From Nonomuraea sp. PA05 (GTDB lineage: Bacteria; Actinomycetota; Actinomycetes; Streptosporangiales; Streptosporangiaceae), in the NCBI RefSeq assembly GCF_008086045.1, contig NZ_VSEY01000005.1:62001-126000 (forward strand): 64,000 nucleotides of DNA. The letters run 5' to 3'. The notes beneath the pieces were generated by a model, which did no database searches, had not been told where the DNA came from, and saw nothing but the letters and a program-made list of their open reading frames with translations. The stretch's first letter is position 1, and every line of letters starts with the position of its first letter. The position numbers were made by a program, and so were the translations under genes. Below, piece after piece: positions 8,498 through 16,795 of the stretch.

Positions 8498-9544
8498 ATG
8501 AAGCAAGCCACCGCAGCGATCGTGAAGCCGCTGCCCGACCACCTGTTCCGGGTGCACGGCAACAGCGCCGAGATGCGCTGGGAAGCCATGGCCGGTCTCG
8601 GCTACCACACCCCGAACGACCGCTTCTTCGTCCGCAACCACACCTTCACCCCGCTCATCGACGTCACCACCTGGCGACTGACCGTCCACGGGGACGGGGT
8701 GCGATGTCCGCGCGAGTTCAGCTACGAGGAGTTGCGCGCCATGCCGTCGCGCACGTACGACGTGGCAATCGAGTGCGCGGGCAACGGACGGCGCTTCTAC
8801 CGGACGCAGCAGCACGACGGCGCGCCCGGCACCCAGTGGGCGCTGGGCGCGATCGGGGTGGCGCGGTGGCGCGGGGTGCCGCTCAAGTACCTCCTCGCCC
8901 AGGCCGGGGTGCGCCCCGAGGCGGTGGACGTGCTCCCCACCGGCCTCGACGCCCCTTTCGAGGACCATGGCCACGTACGCCGTCCGCTGCCCGCCGGCAA
9001 GGCCCTGGACGACGTGCTCGTCGCCTATGAAATGAACGGCGTTCCACTGCCACCCGACCATGGATTTCCGGCACGGCTGGTGGTGCCGGGCTGGGTGGGA
9101 ATAGCGTCGATCAAATGGCTCGGCGACATAGAAGTCTCAACGAAGCAGCTCTTCACGCCGTGGAACACGGTCTTTTACGCCGACGTCACCACGCAGCCGG
9201 TCAAGAGCGCTTTCGAGCTCCCCTGGAATGCCCGCCTGCCCGTCGGCGGCCCGCACATCCTGCGCGGGCGGTCATGGTCGGGGCAGGGCAGGATCGTCCG
9301 TGTGGAGGTCAGTCTCGACGGCGGGCTGAGCTGGCGCCCAGCGGAGCACCACGGGAAACACCTGGCCAGAGCCTGGCTGCCGTGGCACGTCGCCTGGGCT
9401 CCGCAGCGTACGGGCACCCGCCTGCTCATGGCGCGCGCCACCGACGAGACCGGCGCCACGCAACCGCTCACCACCCCGCGCCACCCCTTCGGATACCACT
9501 TCGACGCGGTCGTGCAACACCCCATTCACGTCGTCAATGGATAG
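8498..9544 (+). CDS. Sulfite-oxidase-family molybdopterin oxidoreductase
   Basis: 348 residues, cytoplasmic (no Tat signal), with the sulfite oxidase fold: a molybdopterin domain (about 35-210) and a C-terminal dimerisation domain (about 230-340). IECAGNGRRFY (about 95) carries the conserved Cys that ligates molybdenum, and GWVGIASIKWLGDIEV matches the family. AGGAGGTGA 7 nt before the ATG is a near-perfect ribosome site, suggesting strong translation. No heme domain or cytochrome partner is adjacent, so the electron acceptor is unknown. Confidence 0.88.
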   Translation: MKQATAAIVKPLPDHLFRVHGNSAEMRWEAMAGLGYHTPNDRFFVRNHTFTPLIDVTTWRLTVHGDGVRCPREFSYEELRAMPSRTYDVAIECAGNGRRFYRTQQHDGAPGTQWALGAIGVARWRGVPLKYLLAQAGVRPEAVDVLPTGLDAPFEDHGHVRRPLPAGKALDDVLVAYEMNGVPLPPDHGFPARLVVPGWVGIASIKWLGDIEVSTKQLFTPWNTVFYADVTTQPVKSAFELPWNARLPVGGPHILRGRSWSGQGRIVRVEVSLDGGLSWRPAEHHGKHLARAWLPWHVAWAPQRTGTRLLMARATDETGATQPLTTPRHPFGYHFDAVVQHPIHVVNG

Positions 9545-9686
9545 GAAATTGTCACCGATCCGGGCTGAGCTGGCGATTCCCTTTATCATCCGTACAACGC
9601 ACTGGAATTCATCTGAAAGACTCGCGCAGAAACCTTCCGGAAATCCCCTCGTGTGACGCTGTCCGCACCAGGGAGAAGGAGAGCTG

Positions 9687-11423
9687 ATGCTGCGCCAGCT
9701 GACCGCACTCGACGCCCAGTTCCTCAATGTCGAAACGCCGACCACCGCCGCGCACGTGGCGGGGCTGGCGATTCTCGACTCGGCGGACGGCGCGGTCACC
9801 AGGAGCGCGCTGGCACGGCTCCTCCTCGACCGTGTCCACCTCTCCCCCGCGCTCAGCCTGCGCCTGGCCGAGGTGCCACTCGGCCTCGACCACCCCTACT
9901 GGGCCGCCGACCCCGGCTTCGACATCGACAACCACCTCTTCGAGATGACCCTTCCCCTGCCGGGCGACCACTGGCAGCTCGCCGACGCCGTCGCCCAGAT
10001 CCACGCGCGGCGGCTCGATCGGGCGCATCCGTTGTGGGAGATGCATCTGATCAACGGACTGGGTGATGGGAAGGTGGCCGTCTACACGAAGGTGCATCAC
10101 GCGGCGATCGACGGGGTCTCGGGCGCGGAGACCCTCGCCACGTTGCTCGATCTGACGCCGGACGGGCATCTGACATCACGGGCATGGGTCCGGCCAACGG
10201 TGGCCCCGGCCCTGGCCACAGTCCAGGTTCCGGACCCAGCCGCAGCCCCGACCCCGACCCCTGCACCGAACGCGACCGCAGCGCCAGCGCCGACCGCAGC
10301 GCCGACCGCAGTGCCGACCGCAGCGCCAGCCGCAGCGCCGACCGCAGTCCCAGCCGCAGCGCCGACCGCAGTGCCAACCGCAGTGCCAGCCGCAGTGCCA
10401 GCCGCAGTGCCAGCCGCAGTCAGCGCCCCTCTCCCCGACCTCGCCCACCCCCGCGACGACACCCCCCCCCTCCTCGAAATGCTGACCGGGGCCGCGCTGC
10501 GGACCGCCACTCACCCCGTCCGCGCCGTCCAATCAGCCGTAAGAGCCGCAGGCGACCTGGACGCCATCCCCGTCGTAGGAGCCCTTCCCGGCGCGAAGCT
10601 GGTGGCCAAGGCAGCCCGCATGGTGGCCCGCGACCAGCACCACCGCCCCGACCTCCCCGCCCTCGTCGTCCCCCGCACTCCGTTCAACGGCCCCATCAGC
10701 GCCCGCCGCCACCTCTCCTTCGGCTCGCTCTCGCTCAAGGACGTGAAGAACGTCGCCAAGGCCAACGGCATGAGCGTGAACGACGTCGTCATGTCCCTGT
10801 GCACCTCGGCGATGCGCTCGTGGCTGCGTGAGCGGGACGCGCTGCCCGAGGCCCCGCTGATAGTGGCCGTGCCGGTGGCGGTGCGCAGGGCGAAGGCGAA
10901 GGACCTCGTCGGGAACCAGATCTCGGCCATGGTCGCCCCCATGCCCACGAACGTCCCCGACCCGAGAGAACGGCTCCAGGCCGTGGGGACCGCGATGGGG
11001 AGGGCGAAGCGGCGTTTCGCGCTGGCGCCGGCGACGTGGCTGCAGGAGTTGTGCTCGCTCCTGCCCGCGCCCGTGACGAGTCTCGCCACCCCGGCGATCT
11101 TCCGGTTGGCGGGCATGGCGTGCCCGCCGATCAACCTCATCGTCAGCAACGTGCCCGGCCCGCAGTTCCCGCTGTACATGTGCGGGGGCCGCGTCCTGTC
11201 GTACTACCCGATGTCCGTCCTGACCGACATGAGCGGCGGGCTGAACATCACCTGCTTCTCCTACGACGGAATGCTCGACTTCGGCATCGTGGCCTGCCCC
11301 GACCGCGTGGACGACGTGTGGGGTCTGCTGGAGCACCTGCGGACGGCGCTCGACGAGTTGCTAGACGAGCGAGTGGGCGATGAGTTCCGCGACGGCGTCG
11401 GGGTCGATCTGGTGGCCCGTTAG
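9687..11423 (+). CDS. WS/DGAT-family acyltransferase with an Ala-Pro-Thr repeat insert
   Basis: Wax ester synthase/diacylglycerol acyltransferase family, 578 residues versus about 450-480 usual. It starts MLRQLTALDAQFLNVET and has the catalytic HHAAIDGVSG (about 138-147). The C-terminal half has NDVVMSLCTSAMRSWL, PVAVRR and INLIVSNVPGPQFPLYMCG. Between the halves, about 195-250, lies a stretch of TAAP/TAVP/AAVP tetrapeptides not expected in the family. AGAAGGAGA precedes the ATG. The 3' end overlaps the convergent TetR gene by 63 bp. Likely makes storage triacylglycerol or wax ester at the membrane; whether the insert is tolerated is not known. Confidence 0.9.
   Translation: MLRQLTALDAQFLNVETPTTAAHVAGLAILDSADGAVTRSALARLLLDRVHLSPALSLRLAEVPLGLDHPYWAADPGFDIDNHLFEMTLPLPGDHWQLADAVAQIHARRLDRAHPLWEMHLINGLGDGKVAVYTKVHHAAIDGVSGAETLATLLDLTPDGHLTSRAWVRPTVAPALATVQVPDPAAAPTPTPAPNATAAPAPTAAPTAVPTAAPAAAPTAVPAAAPTAVPTAVPAAVPAAVPAAVSAPLPDLAHPRDDTPPLLEMLTGAALRTATHPVRAVQSAVRAAGDLDAIPVVGALPGAKLVAKAARMVARDQHHRPDLPALVVPRTPFNGPISARRHLSFGSLSLKDVKNVAKANGMSVNDVVMSLCTSAMRSWLRERDALPEAPLIVAVPVAVRRAKAKDLVGNQISAMVAPMPTNVPDPRERLQAVGTAMGRAKRRFALAPATWLQELCSLLPAPVTSLATPAIFRLAGMACPPINLIVSNVPGPQFPLYMCGGRVLSYYPMSVLTDMSGGLNITCFSYDGMLDFGIVACPDRVDDVWGLLEHLRTALDELLDERVGDEFRDGVGVDLVAR
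10276..10420. repeat. 12-bp in-frame repeat inside the WS/DGAT gene
   Basis: About a dozen imperfect copies of GCAGYGCCRRCC encode TAAP/TAVP/AAVP tetrapeptides. The unit is a multiple of three, so copy-number change would keep the frame and change only linker length. Confidence 0.85.
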
Positions 11424-11921
11424 CTGGCAGAGGTTCTCCTGGTAGATCAGAATGGCGGCGAACGTGGCCGCCGCGACCTCCAGCCGGGCCGCGTCGCCGC
11501 GCGCGCCGGGCAGGGCCAGGCCGAGGGCGAATCTGGCGCGTCTGACCAGCTCGCCGTTGAGGCGTCCGAGCCGTTCCTTGACGGAGCCGTGCGTGTCGGC
11601 CTCGCGGAACAGGATGCGCCGCATGGCCGGTGAGGCGCGCAGCGGCAGGACGCGCCCCAGCCGGGACAGCGTGCCCGCCGGGTCGCCCGGCACCGCGTCG
11701 ACCTCCTGTTCGTCCTCCTCGACGTGAATGCGCTCGTTCACCAGAGCGACCAGCACGTCGATCTTGCGGGGGAAGTAGTCGAGAATCAGCTCCTTGGGCA
11801 CCTTCGCGAACTTCGCGATGACCGCAGTGGGAGTGGCCTCGTATCCGCCACCCGCGAAGAGCTCCTCGGCCGCGTCCAGGATGCGCGTGCGCGCGTCACC
11901 GATCACCACAGCTCGAACCAT
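11361..11921 (-). CDS. TetR-family regulator
   Basis: 186 residues. The N-terminal HTH is ARTRILDAAEELFAGGGYEATPTAVIAKFAKVPKELILDYF (about 9-50, read in parts), followed by a ligand-binding helical domain. ATG 11921 is chosen for GGTGGGA upstream and because the extra residues of the longer frame are not TetR-like. Its 3' end overlaps the WS/DGAT gene tail to tail, and it is divergent from the next TetR gene. Target unknown; local genes are candidates. Confidence 0.8.
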   Translation of the reverse strand: MVRAVVIGDARTRILDAAEELFAGGGYEATPTAVIAKFAKVPKELILDYFPRKIDVLVALVNERIHVEEDEQEVDAVPGDPAGTLSRLGRVLPLRASPAMRRILFREADTHGSVKERLGRLNGELVRRARFALGLALPGARGDAARLEVAAATFAAILIYQENLCQLTGHQIDPDAVAELIAHSLV

Positions 11922-12070
11922 AGTCCCACCTGCGAGTCCATCGCCATCACGGCGAAGCGGGAGGCGTTCGCCGAGCCCTGCTCGGTCATGCTCAGTCTCT
12001 CTCCTCATTACCGCCGATGCCGGACGAATCGGGTGAACTCTCCACACCGCGGGCCCCAACAGCCGAGGCA

Positions 12071-12101
12071 CACATGTAGCATGTGAGACATAAATGTCTC
12101 A
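12071..12101. promoter_or_regulatory. Overlapping TetR-type operators before the tetR-exporter operon
   Basis: Two perfect inverted repeats overlap: CACATG-TAG-CATGTG at 12071-12085 and TGAGACAT-AA-ATGTCTCA at 12084-12101. The second has two 8-bp arms and lies 20 bp before the regulator ATG at 12122, the normal place for an autorepressing TetR operator. Confidence 0.7.
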
Positions 12102-12121
12102 AACGATACGCAGGTGTGTAC

Positions 12122-12886
12122 ATGGCCGCGACGCGTGACCACATCATGAAGTTGGCGATCCAGCATCTCAATAAGAGCCCTGCCGCATCCATGGCGCAGC
12201 TCGCCGAGGCCGCGGGGGTCAGCAGGGCCACCCTGCACCGCCACTTCAGCAGCCGCGACGACCTGATGCTGGCCCTCGCCCACCGCGCCTACGATCAGTG
12301 GGGGGACGTCCAGGTCAGCAGCGGCATGGTGGCGGCGACCGCGTCCGCCAGCCGCGCGGAGCTGGAGCAGGCGATGGACGCGCTGCTGACGGGGCTGATC
12401 GAGGTGGCGGACGCCTACGGGTTCGGGTTGACCGACGACCGGCTGGTGACCCATCCCGAGCTGAGACGGCGGGGCGACGAGCTGGAGGAGCGCGAGGTCG
12501 CGTTCTACGCCGCCGCCCAGCGCGCCGGCCTGCTGCGGGCCGACCTGCCGGCCCGCTGGATCAGCAACGTCGTCTACGGCCTGCTCGTGGCCGTCCGGGA
12601 GAGCCTGCGCCACGGTGACGTCGCCCGCCGCGACGTGCCGCGGCTGCTGATCGGCACGTTCTTGGACGGCGCCGCGCCTCACCACCAGGCGCGGCCCCAC
12701 CACCAGGCGCGGCCTCAGGAGCAGGCCCTACCCCAGGCGCAGGCCTTGTCTCAGGCGCAGGACATGTCTCAGACGCAGGACATGTCTCAAGCGCAAACCC
12801 TGCCTCAGCAGCAGGCGCGGACTCAGCAGCAGGCGCTGTCTCAGCAGGTGCCGTCCCAGGAGCAGGTGCGAGGGGAGGAAGGATGA
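12122..12886 (+). CDS. TetR-family regulator with Gln-rich hexapeptide tail
   Basis: 254 residues. HTH: MKLAIQHLNKSP, then AQLAEAAGVSRATLHRHFSSRDDL (about 22-50, read in parts). The ligand domain ends near residue 184. The last 65-70 residues are an irregular six-residue repeat (QARPHH, QALPQA, QALSQA, QDMSQT, QTLPQQ, QALSQQ) absent from typical family members. The gene overlaps the exporter gene by ATGA, so the two are translationally coupled, the usual arrangement for a drug-responsive repressor and its pump. ATG 12122 is chosen because the longer frame starts inside the operator. Confidence 0.82.
   Translation: MAATRDHIMKLAIQHLNKSPAASMAQLAEAAGVSRATLHRHFSSRDDLMLALAHRAYDQWGDVQVSSGMVAATASASRAELEQAMDALLTGLIEVADAYGFGLTDDRLVTHPELRRRGDELEEREVAFYAAAQRAGLLRADLPARWISNVVYGLLVAVRESLRHGDVARRDVPRLLIGTFLDGAAPHHQARPHHQARPQEQALPQAQALSQAQDMSQTQDMSQAQTLPQQQARTQQQALSQQVPSQEQVRGEEG
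12680..12870. repeat. 18-bp in-frame repeats encoding the Gln-rich tail
   Basis: Imperfect 18-bp units rich in CAGGCG and CAG codons encode the hexapeptide tail of the TetR protein. Frame is kept when units are gained or lost. Confidence 0.75.
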
Positions 12887-14400
12887 CGCTCACCACGCCG
12901 CCGCCCATCTCGTCGAGGAGACGGTGGGCGGGTCTCGCGGTCCTGTCGGCCAGCGTGCTGCTGGTCGTCATGGACATGACCGTGCTGAACGTCGCCCTGC
13001 CCGCCATCTCGGCGGACCTGCGTCCCGAGTCGATCGAGCTGCTGTGGATGGTGGACGCGTACGCGCTGGTCCTGTCCGGGTTGCTGGTCACGGTGAGCGC
13101 GCTGGGCGATCGGTGGGGCCGCAAGCGGATGCTGATGACGGGGTTCGCGGTGTTCGGGGCGGCGTCGCTGGCCGTGCTGGCCGCCGGCAGCCCGCTGGAG
13201 GTGATCGCGGTGCGGGCGCTGCTCGGCGTCGGCGGTGCGATGATCATGCCGTCCACCCTGTCGATGATCCGGAACCTGTTCACCGACCCCCGCGAGCGCG
13301 CCAAGGCCCTCGGCTTGTGGTCGGCGATGGCCGCGGTCGGCGCCGCGCTCGGGCCCGTCGTGGCGGGCGTGCTGCTGGAGCACTTCAGCTGGCACGCCGC
13401 GTTCCTGGTGAACGTGCCCGTCATGGTCCTGGCGATCGCCTTCGGCCTGTTCCTGCTGCCCGAGACCAGGAACCCGTCGCCCGGCCGCTGGGACGCCCTG
13501 GCCACGCTGCTGTCGATGGCGGGCATGGTCGCCCTGGTCTACGCGATCAAGAACTTCGGCAAGTACGGCCTCGCCTCCCCCGGCGCCCTGGTGGCGGCCG
13601 TGGTGGCGGTGGTGGCGCTGGGCTGGTTCGCGGTGCGGTGCCTGCGCAGGGCCGATCCGCTGCTGGAGCTCAGGCTGTTCCGCAGCCCGCCCTTCTCGGC
13701 CGGGGTGGTGACGGCGCTCATCACGTCCATCGCGATGGCCGCCGTGCTGCTGCTGCTCGCGCAGTGGATGCAGCTCGTGCAGGGGTACGGGCCGCTGGAG
13801 ACGGGCGTCCGGCTGCTACCCGCCGCACTGGCCGCCGTCGTCGCCTCGCCGCTCGCCCCGTCGCTGGCGGCGCGCGTCGGAGCCCGTACGGTGCTGGCCG
13901 GCGGGCTGGCGCTGACAGGGCTGGCGTTCCTGCTGCTGTGCGTGGCGCCGAGCCCGCTGGGGTACTGGCCGGTCGCCGTCGCGCTGACGCTCATCGGCCT
14001 GGGGAACGGCTCGCTCGCCATCGCCTCGGCCGCCATCATGTCCGGCTCGCCGGCGGCCAAGTCGGGCAGCGCCGCCGCCATCGAGGAGACCAGCTACGAG
14101 CTGGGCGGGGCGCTCGGCGTGGCCGTCCTGGGCAGTGTCGCGGCCGCCGCCTATCGGGGCGAGGTGGCGTATGCGGGGCCAGGGGCGGATGCCGTGCGGG
14201 AGTCGCTTGGTGGGGCGCTCGACGTGGCCCGGGAGCTGGGGGCGGCGGGAGGTCGGCTCGCCGAGCAGGCCACTGTGGCGTTCACCGACTCCCTTGTGCT
14301 GACCAGCGGGGTGGCAGCTCTGGTGCTGGCGGTGGGGACGGTGGCGGTGTGGTGGCTCACGCCGCGCGACCTCGACGTGTCGTCGGCCGACCACCACTGA
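12883..14400 (+). CDS. MFS multidrug exporter, DHA2 (14-TM) type
   Basis: 505 residues, about 14 hydrophobic segments. Family marks are VVMDMTVLNVALPAI in TM1, motif A GDRWGRKRML after TM2, the RALLGVGGAMIMPSTLSMI segment and the motif C region LGPVVAGVLLEHFSW. Proton-driven export of drugs or a self-made metabolite is expected. Its start overlaps the stop of the upstream TetR gene, so expression should depend on that repressor. No biosynthetic gene is adjacent. Confidence 0.9.
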   Translation: MTLTTPPPISSRRRWAGLAVLSASVLLVVMDMTVLNVALPAISADLRPESIELLWMVDAYALVLSGLLVTVSALGDRWGRKRMLMTGFAVFGAASLAVLAAGSPLEVIAVRALLGVGGAMIMPSTLSMIRNLFTDPRERAKALGLWSAMAAVGAALGPVVAGVLLEHFSWHAAFLVNVPVMVLAIAFGLFLLPETRNPSPGRWDALATLLSMAGMVALVYAIKNFGKYGLASPGALVAAVVAVVALGWFAVRCLRRADPLLELRLFRSPPFSAGVVTALITSIAMAAVLLLLAQWMQLVQGYGPLETGVRLLPAALAAVVASPLAPSLAARVGARTVLAGGLALTGLAFLLLCVAPSPLGYWPVAVALTLIGLGNGSLAIASAAIMSGSPAAKSGSAAAIEETSYELGGALGVAVLGSVAAAAYRGEVAYAGPGADAVRESLGGALDVARELGAAGGRLAEQATVAFTDSLVLTSGVAALVLAVGTVAVWWLTPRDLDVSSADHH

Positions 14401-14538
14401 GACGGGGTTCTACGGGCGCGGGGGTTGAACGCGGCACGGCATAACGCGGCGGGGCGCCGTACAGGACGTGGCGCCGTGGGGCGCGGGGCGCGGGGCGCGG
14501 CACTGCGCGAGGCGCTGCGCGGGGCGCGGCGGCGCGAG

Positions 14539-14657
14539 GCGAGGCGCGGGGCAGTGCGAGGCGCGGGGCAGTGCGAGGCGCGGGGCAGTGCGAGGCGCGG
14601 GGCAGTGCGAGGCGCGGGGCAGTGCGAGGCGCGGGGCAGTGCGAGGCGCGGGGCAGT
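14539..14657. repeat. 17-bp perfect minisatellite, 7 copies, in a 362-bp gap
   Basis: Seven identical copies of GCGAGGCGCGGGGCAGT in a row, with degenerate copies on both sides (about 14480-14538 and 14658-14700). The gap 14401-14762 between the exporter and the XRE gene holds no recognisable gene. The perfect identity implies recent expansion or active homogenisation; the unit is not a multiple of three, so every frame reads through. Confidence 0.9.
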
Positions 14658-14762
14658 GCGAGGCGCGGGGCTGCGGGAGGCGCGGGGCGCGAAGCGGGCG
14701 TGGGGGGCGGCTGCGTGGGGCAGGCGCGGCGATGGGTGGGGCGCGAGGGGCGGGCGGGTTGG

Positions 14763-15197
14763 TTACCGGTCGGGGCCCGCGACCTGCTCGGCCACGCGCC
14801 CGATCCGCGCCAGCCGCGCCAGCGCCGGCCGCGCCAGCACCTCCCCGATGTCATGCAGGGCGACGATCAACTCCTCCACCCCGTCGAGCGGCATGTCAGG
14901 CTCCCTGCTCAGCAGCACCCCGCGATAGTCCTCGGGAGACACCGCCCCACCAGGCAACTCGATGCGATCGTTCTCCACCCGGAACAACACCGGCACAGAG
15001 GTGTCGAGCACCAGCGCGAGCGCGGTCAGCTCCGCCGCCGTGAAGGCGCGCTGCCCCCGCTCCGCCTGGTGAACGGCCTGGCGGCTCCACGGCCGGTCCA
15101 GGTAGCGCCCCAGCCCTTCGCCCAGCTCCGTCAGCGACATCCGGCGCTCTGCGCGCAGCCGGGCGATCTGCCGCCCGATGGCCTCTTCTACCCGCAT
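14763..15197 (-). CDS. XRE-family regulator
   Basis: 144 residues. N-terminal HTH_3: IGRQIARLRAERRMSLTELGEGL with recognition region RPWSRQAVHQAERGQRAFTAAEL (about 8-57, read in parts), then LTALALVLDTSVPVLF, typical of XRE proteins. The C-terminal 65 residues are helical without a known domain. AGGGGTGAG precedes the ATG. The gene is divergent from the STAS gene, sharing a promoter region with an imperfect inverted repeat. Confidence 0.75.
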   Translation of the reverse strand: MRVEEAIGRQIARLRAERRMSLTELGEGLGRYLDRPWSRQAVHQAERGQRAFTAAELTALALVLDTSVPVLFRVENDRIELPGGAVSPEDYRGVLLSREPDMPLDGVEELIVALHDIGEVLARPALARLARIGRVAEQVAGPDR

Positions 15198-15219
15198 GCC
15201 CTCACCCCTTCACACCGGT

Positions 15220-15283
15220 TGTCATTCTGCACCATGACACCGACAGATGACCATTGACAGAATGTCAGCCGCCGCAGTACCGT
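15220..15283 (+). promoter_or_regulatory. Promoter of the STAS gene with flanking inverted repeat
   Basis: TTGACA at 15254-15259, 18 bp, TACCGT at 15278-15283 is a good primary-sigma-like promoter reading toward the STAS gene. The arms TGTCATTCTG (15220-15229) and CAGAATGTCA (15258-15267) pair at 9 of 10 positions, and the right arm overlaps the -35 box; the divergent XRE protein is the obvious candidate to bind it. Confidence 0.5.
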
Positions 15284-15343
15284 GTAAATGCACAGAGTTC
15301 CCCGTCAATGTAGTCGATGACACGAGCGATGGTGAGGCGCGAA

Positions 15344-15766
15344 ATGCAGGACATCGTCATTGAGGTGGTCGGACCGGTCGGCGACTGCGCCGTGCTCAAG
15401 GTCGCCGGCGAGGTCGACGTGTTCACCGCCCCCAAGCTACGCGAACAGATCATCGACCTGGCCGCCAAGGGCACCGTGCACGTGATCGCCGATCTGGGCT
15501 CGGTGCAGTTCCTCGACTCGACCGGGCTGGGCGTGCTCGTCGGCGGGCTCAAGCGGCTGCGGACGCAGGACGGGTCGCTCGCGCTCGTCATGACCACGGA
15601 CCGCATCTCGCGCATCTTCAAGATCACCGGGCTGACCGCCGTGTTCAAGTCCTACGCGTCCGCTCAGGAGGCGATCGCGGCCGACCCGCACTGGACGCAG
15701 GCCGTCGAGAGCGAGGCGGGTGGCGTCGCGGAGTGGTGCGCGCGAAACGAGCTGAACAAGCCGTAG
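15344..15766 (+). CDS. STAS-domain anti-anti-sigma factor
   Basis: 140 residues from ATG 15344. STAS fold: VVGPVGDCAVLKVAGEVDVFTAPKLREQI, then VIADLGSVQFLDSTGLGVLVGGLKRL (read in parts), where the Ser of DSTGLG is the expected phosphorylation site, and ALVMTTDRISRIFKITGL. Such proteins bind anti-sigma kinases and release a sigma factor under stress. About 25 extra residues follow the domain. ATG 15329 in frame is an alternative. No anti-sigma kinase gene is adjacent. Confidence 0.85.
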   Translation: MQDIVIEVVGPVGDCAVLKVAGEVDVFTAPKLREQIIDLAAKGTVHVIADLGSVQFLDSTGLGVLVGGLKRLRTQDGSLALVMTTDRISRIFKITGLTAVFKSYASAQEAIAADPHWTQAVESEAGGVAEWCARNELNKP

Positions 15767-15780
15767 CCCCGCGTCCGAGA

Positions 15781-15819
15781 GCCCTTCGCCACCGTCCGTC
15801 CGTGACGGCGACGAAGGGC
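15781..15819. terminator. Bidirectional hairpin between STAS and aldo/keto reductase genes
   Basis: Arms 15781-15796 and 15804-15819 pair at 14 of 16 positions around a 7-nt loop, between two convergent stops (15766 and 15830). A short palindrome CCAGGTCTCAGACCTGG follows, overlapping the reductase stop codon. No U-tract, as is common for actinobacterial terminators. Confidence 0.65.
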
Positions 15820-15829
15820 GTGCCAGGTC

Positions 15830-16759
15830 TCAGACCTGGGAGGCCTCGTCGAGGACGGCGAGCTCCTCCTCGCTCAGCGTCAGCGCCGCCGCCTCCATCA
15901 ACGGCCGGAGCTGCTCCAGGTTGCGCGCGCTGGCGATCGGCGCGGTGACGGTGGCCTGGGCGGCCACCCAGGCCAGCGCCACCGAGGCCGGCGCGACCCC
16001 CCGTTCCTGCGCCAGGCTGTTCAGGGCGCCCACGGTCCTGGGCCCGTGGGCGGTCTCCAGGTACTCGGCGGCCTTGCCGGCCCGCGGGCTGTCCACGTCC
16101 ACGCCGGGCGCGTACTTGCCGGTCAGGAACCCGCGTGCCAGCCCGAAGTACGGCACGCTGGACAACCCCTCGCGGGCCACGACGTCCCGCAGCTCCCCCT
16201 CGTACCCACGCTCGACCAGGTTGTACGGCTGCTGCAACGCGACATACCGGGCCAGCCCCTCCGCGTCGGAGAGCTTGAGCGCCTCCGCCAGCCGCGGCGC
16301 CGAGTAGTTGGACGCGCCGAGGTGGCGCACCTTGCCCTCCTGCACCAGCGCGTCGAAGGCGGCGAGCGACTCCACCAGCGGCGTGTCGTGGTCGTCCACG
16401 TGCGCCCAGTAGAGGTCGATGTAGTCCGTACGCAGCCGCCGCAGGGAGTCCTCGACCGCGGTCCTGATCGTCGCAGGCGCGAGCCCCGACAGCCCCTCCA
16501 GCATGCCGACCTTGGTCGCCAGCACGATCGAGTCGCGGTTGCGGCGCGCGGCCAGCCACTCGCCGATGATCGTCTCGGACGTGGACTCCCCCGTCGCCCA
16601 GTACGGGTACACGTCGGCCGTGTCGAGGAAGTTGCCACCGCCTTCGACGTACGCGTCGAGGATCGCGAACGACGTCTCCTTGTCGGCCGTCCAGCCGAAC
16701 ACGTTGGTGCCGAGCGATATCGGGAACACGGACAGGTCCGTGGTGCCTATTGATCTCAT
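15830..16759 (-). CDS. Aldo/keto reductase
   Basis: 309 residues. Family features: MRSIGTTDLSVFPISLGTN start, NFLDTADVYPYW (catalytic Asp/Tyr), the Lys in VLATKVGM, the His in LYWAHVDDHD, and GASNYSAPRL. It is more diverged from the reductase at 3742 than simple duplication would give. It is divergent from the esterase gene, with 36 bp between starts. Substrate unknown. Confidence 0.87.
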   Translation of the reverse strand: MRSIGTTDLSVFPISLGTNVFGWTADKETSFAILDAYVEGGGNFLDTADVYPYWATGESTSETIIGEWLAARRNRDSIVLATKVGMLEGLSGLAPATIRTAVEDSLRRLRTDYIDLYWAHVDDHDTPLVESLAAFDALVQEGKVRHLGASNYSAPRLAEALKLSDAEGLARYVALQQPYNLVERGYEGELRDVVAREGLSSVPYFGLARGFLTGKYAPGVDVDSPRAGKAAEYLETAHGPRTVGALNSLAQERGVAPASVALAWVAAQATVTAPIASARNLEQLRPLMEAAALTLSEEELAVLDEASQV

Positions 16760-16795
16760 CCCGCTATTATCCGCACATCCAAAAAGGAGACTGCG

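Noticed and set aside
14425..15257. Several plus-strand frames through the 17-bp repeat
   Set aside because: They exist because the repeat has no stop in any frame; no ribosome site and no conservation expected.
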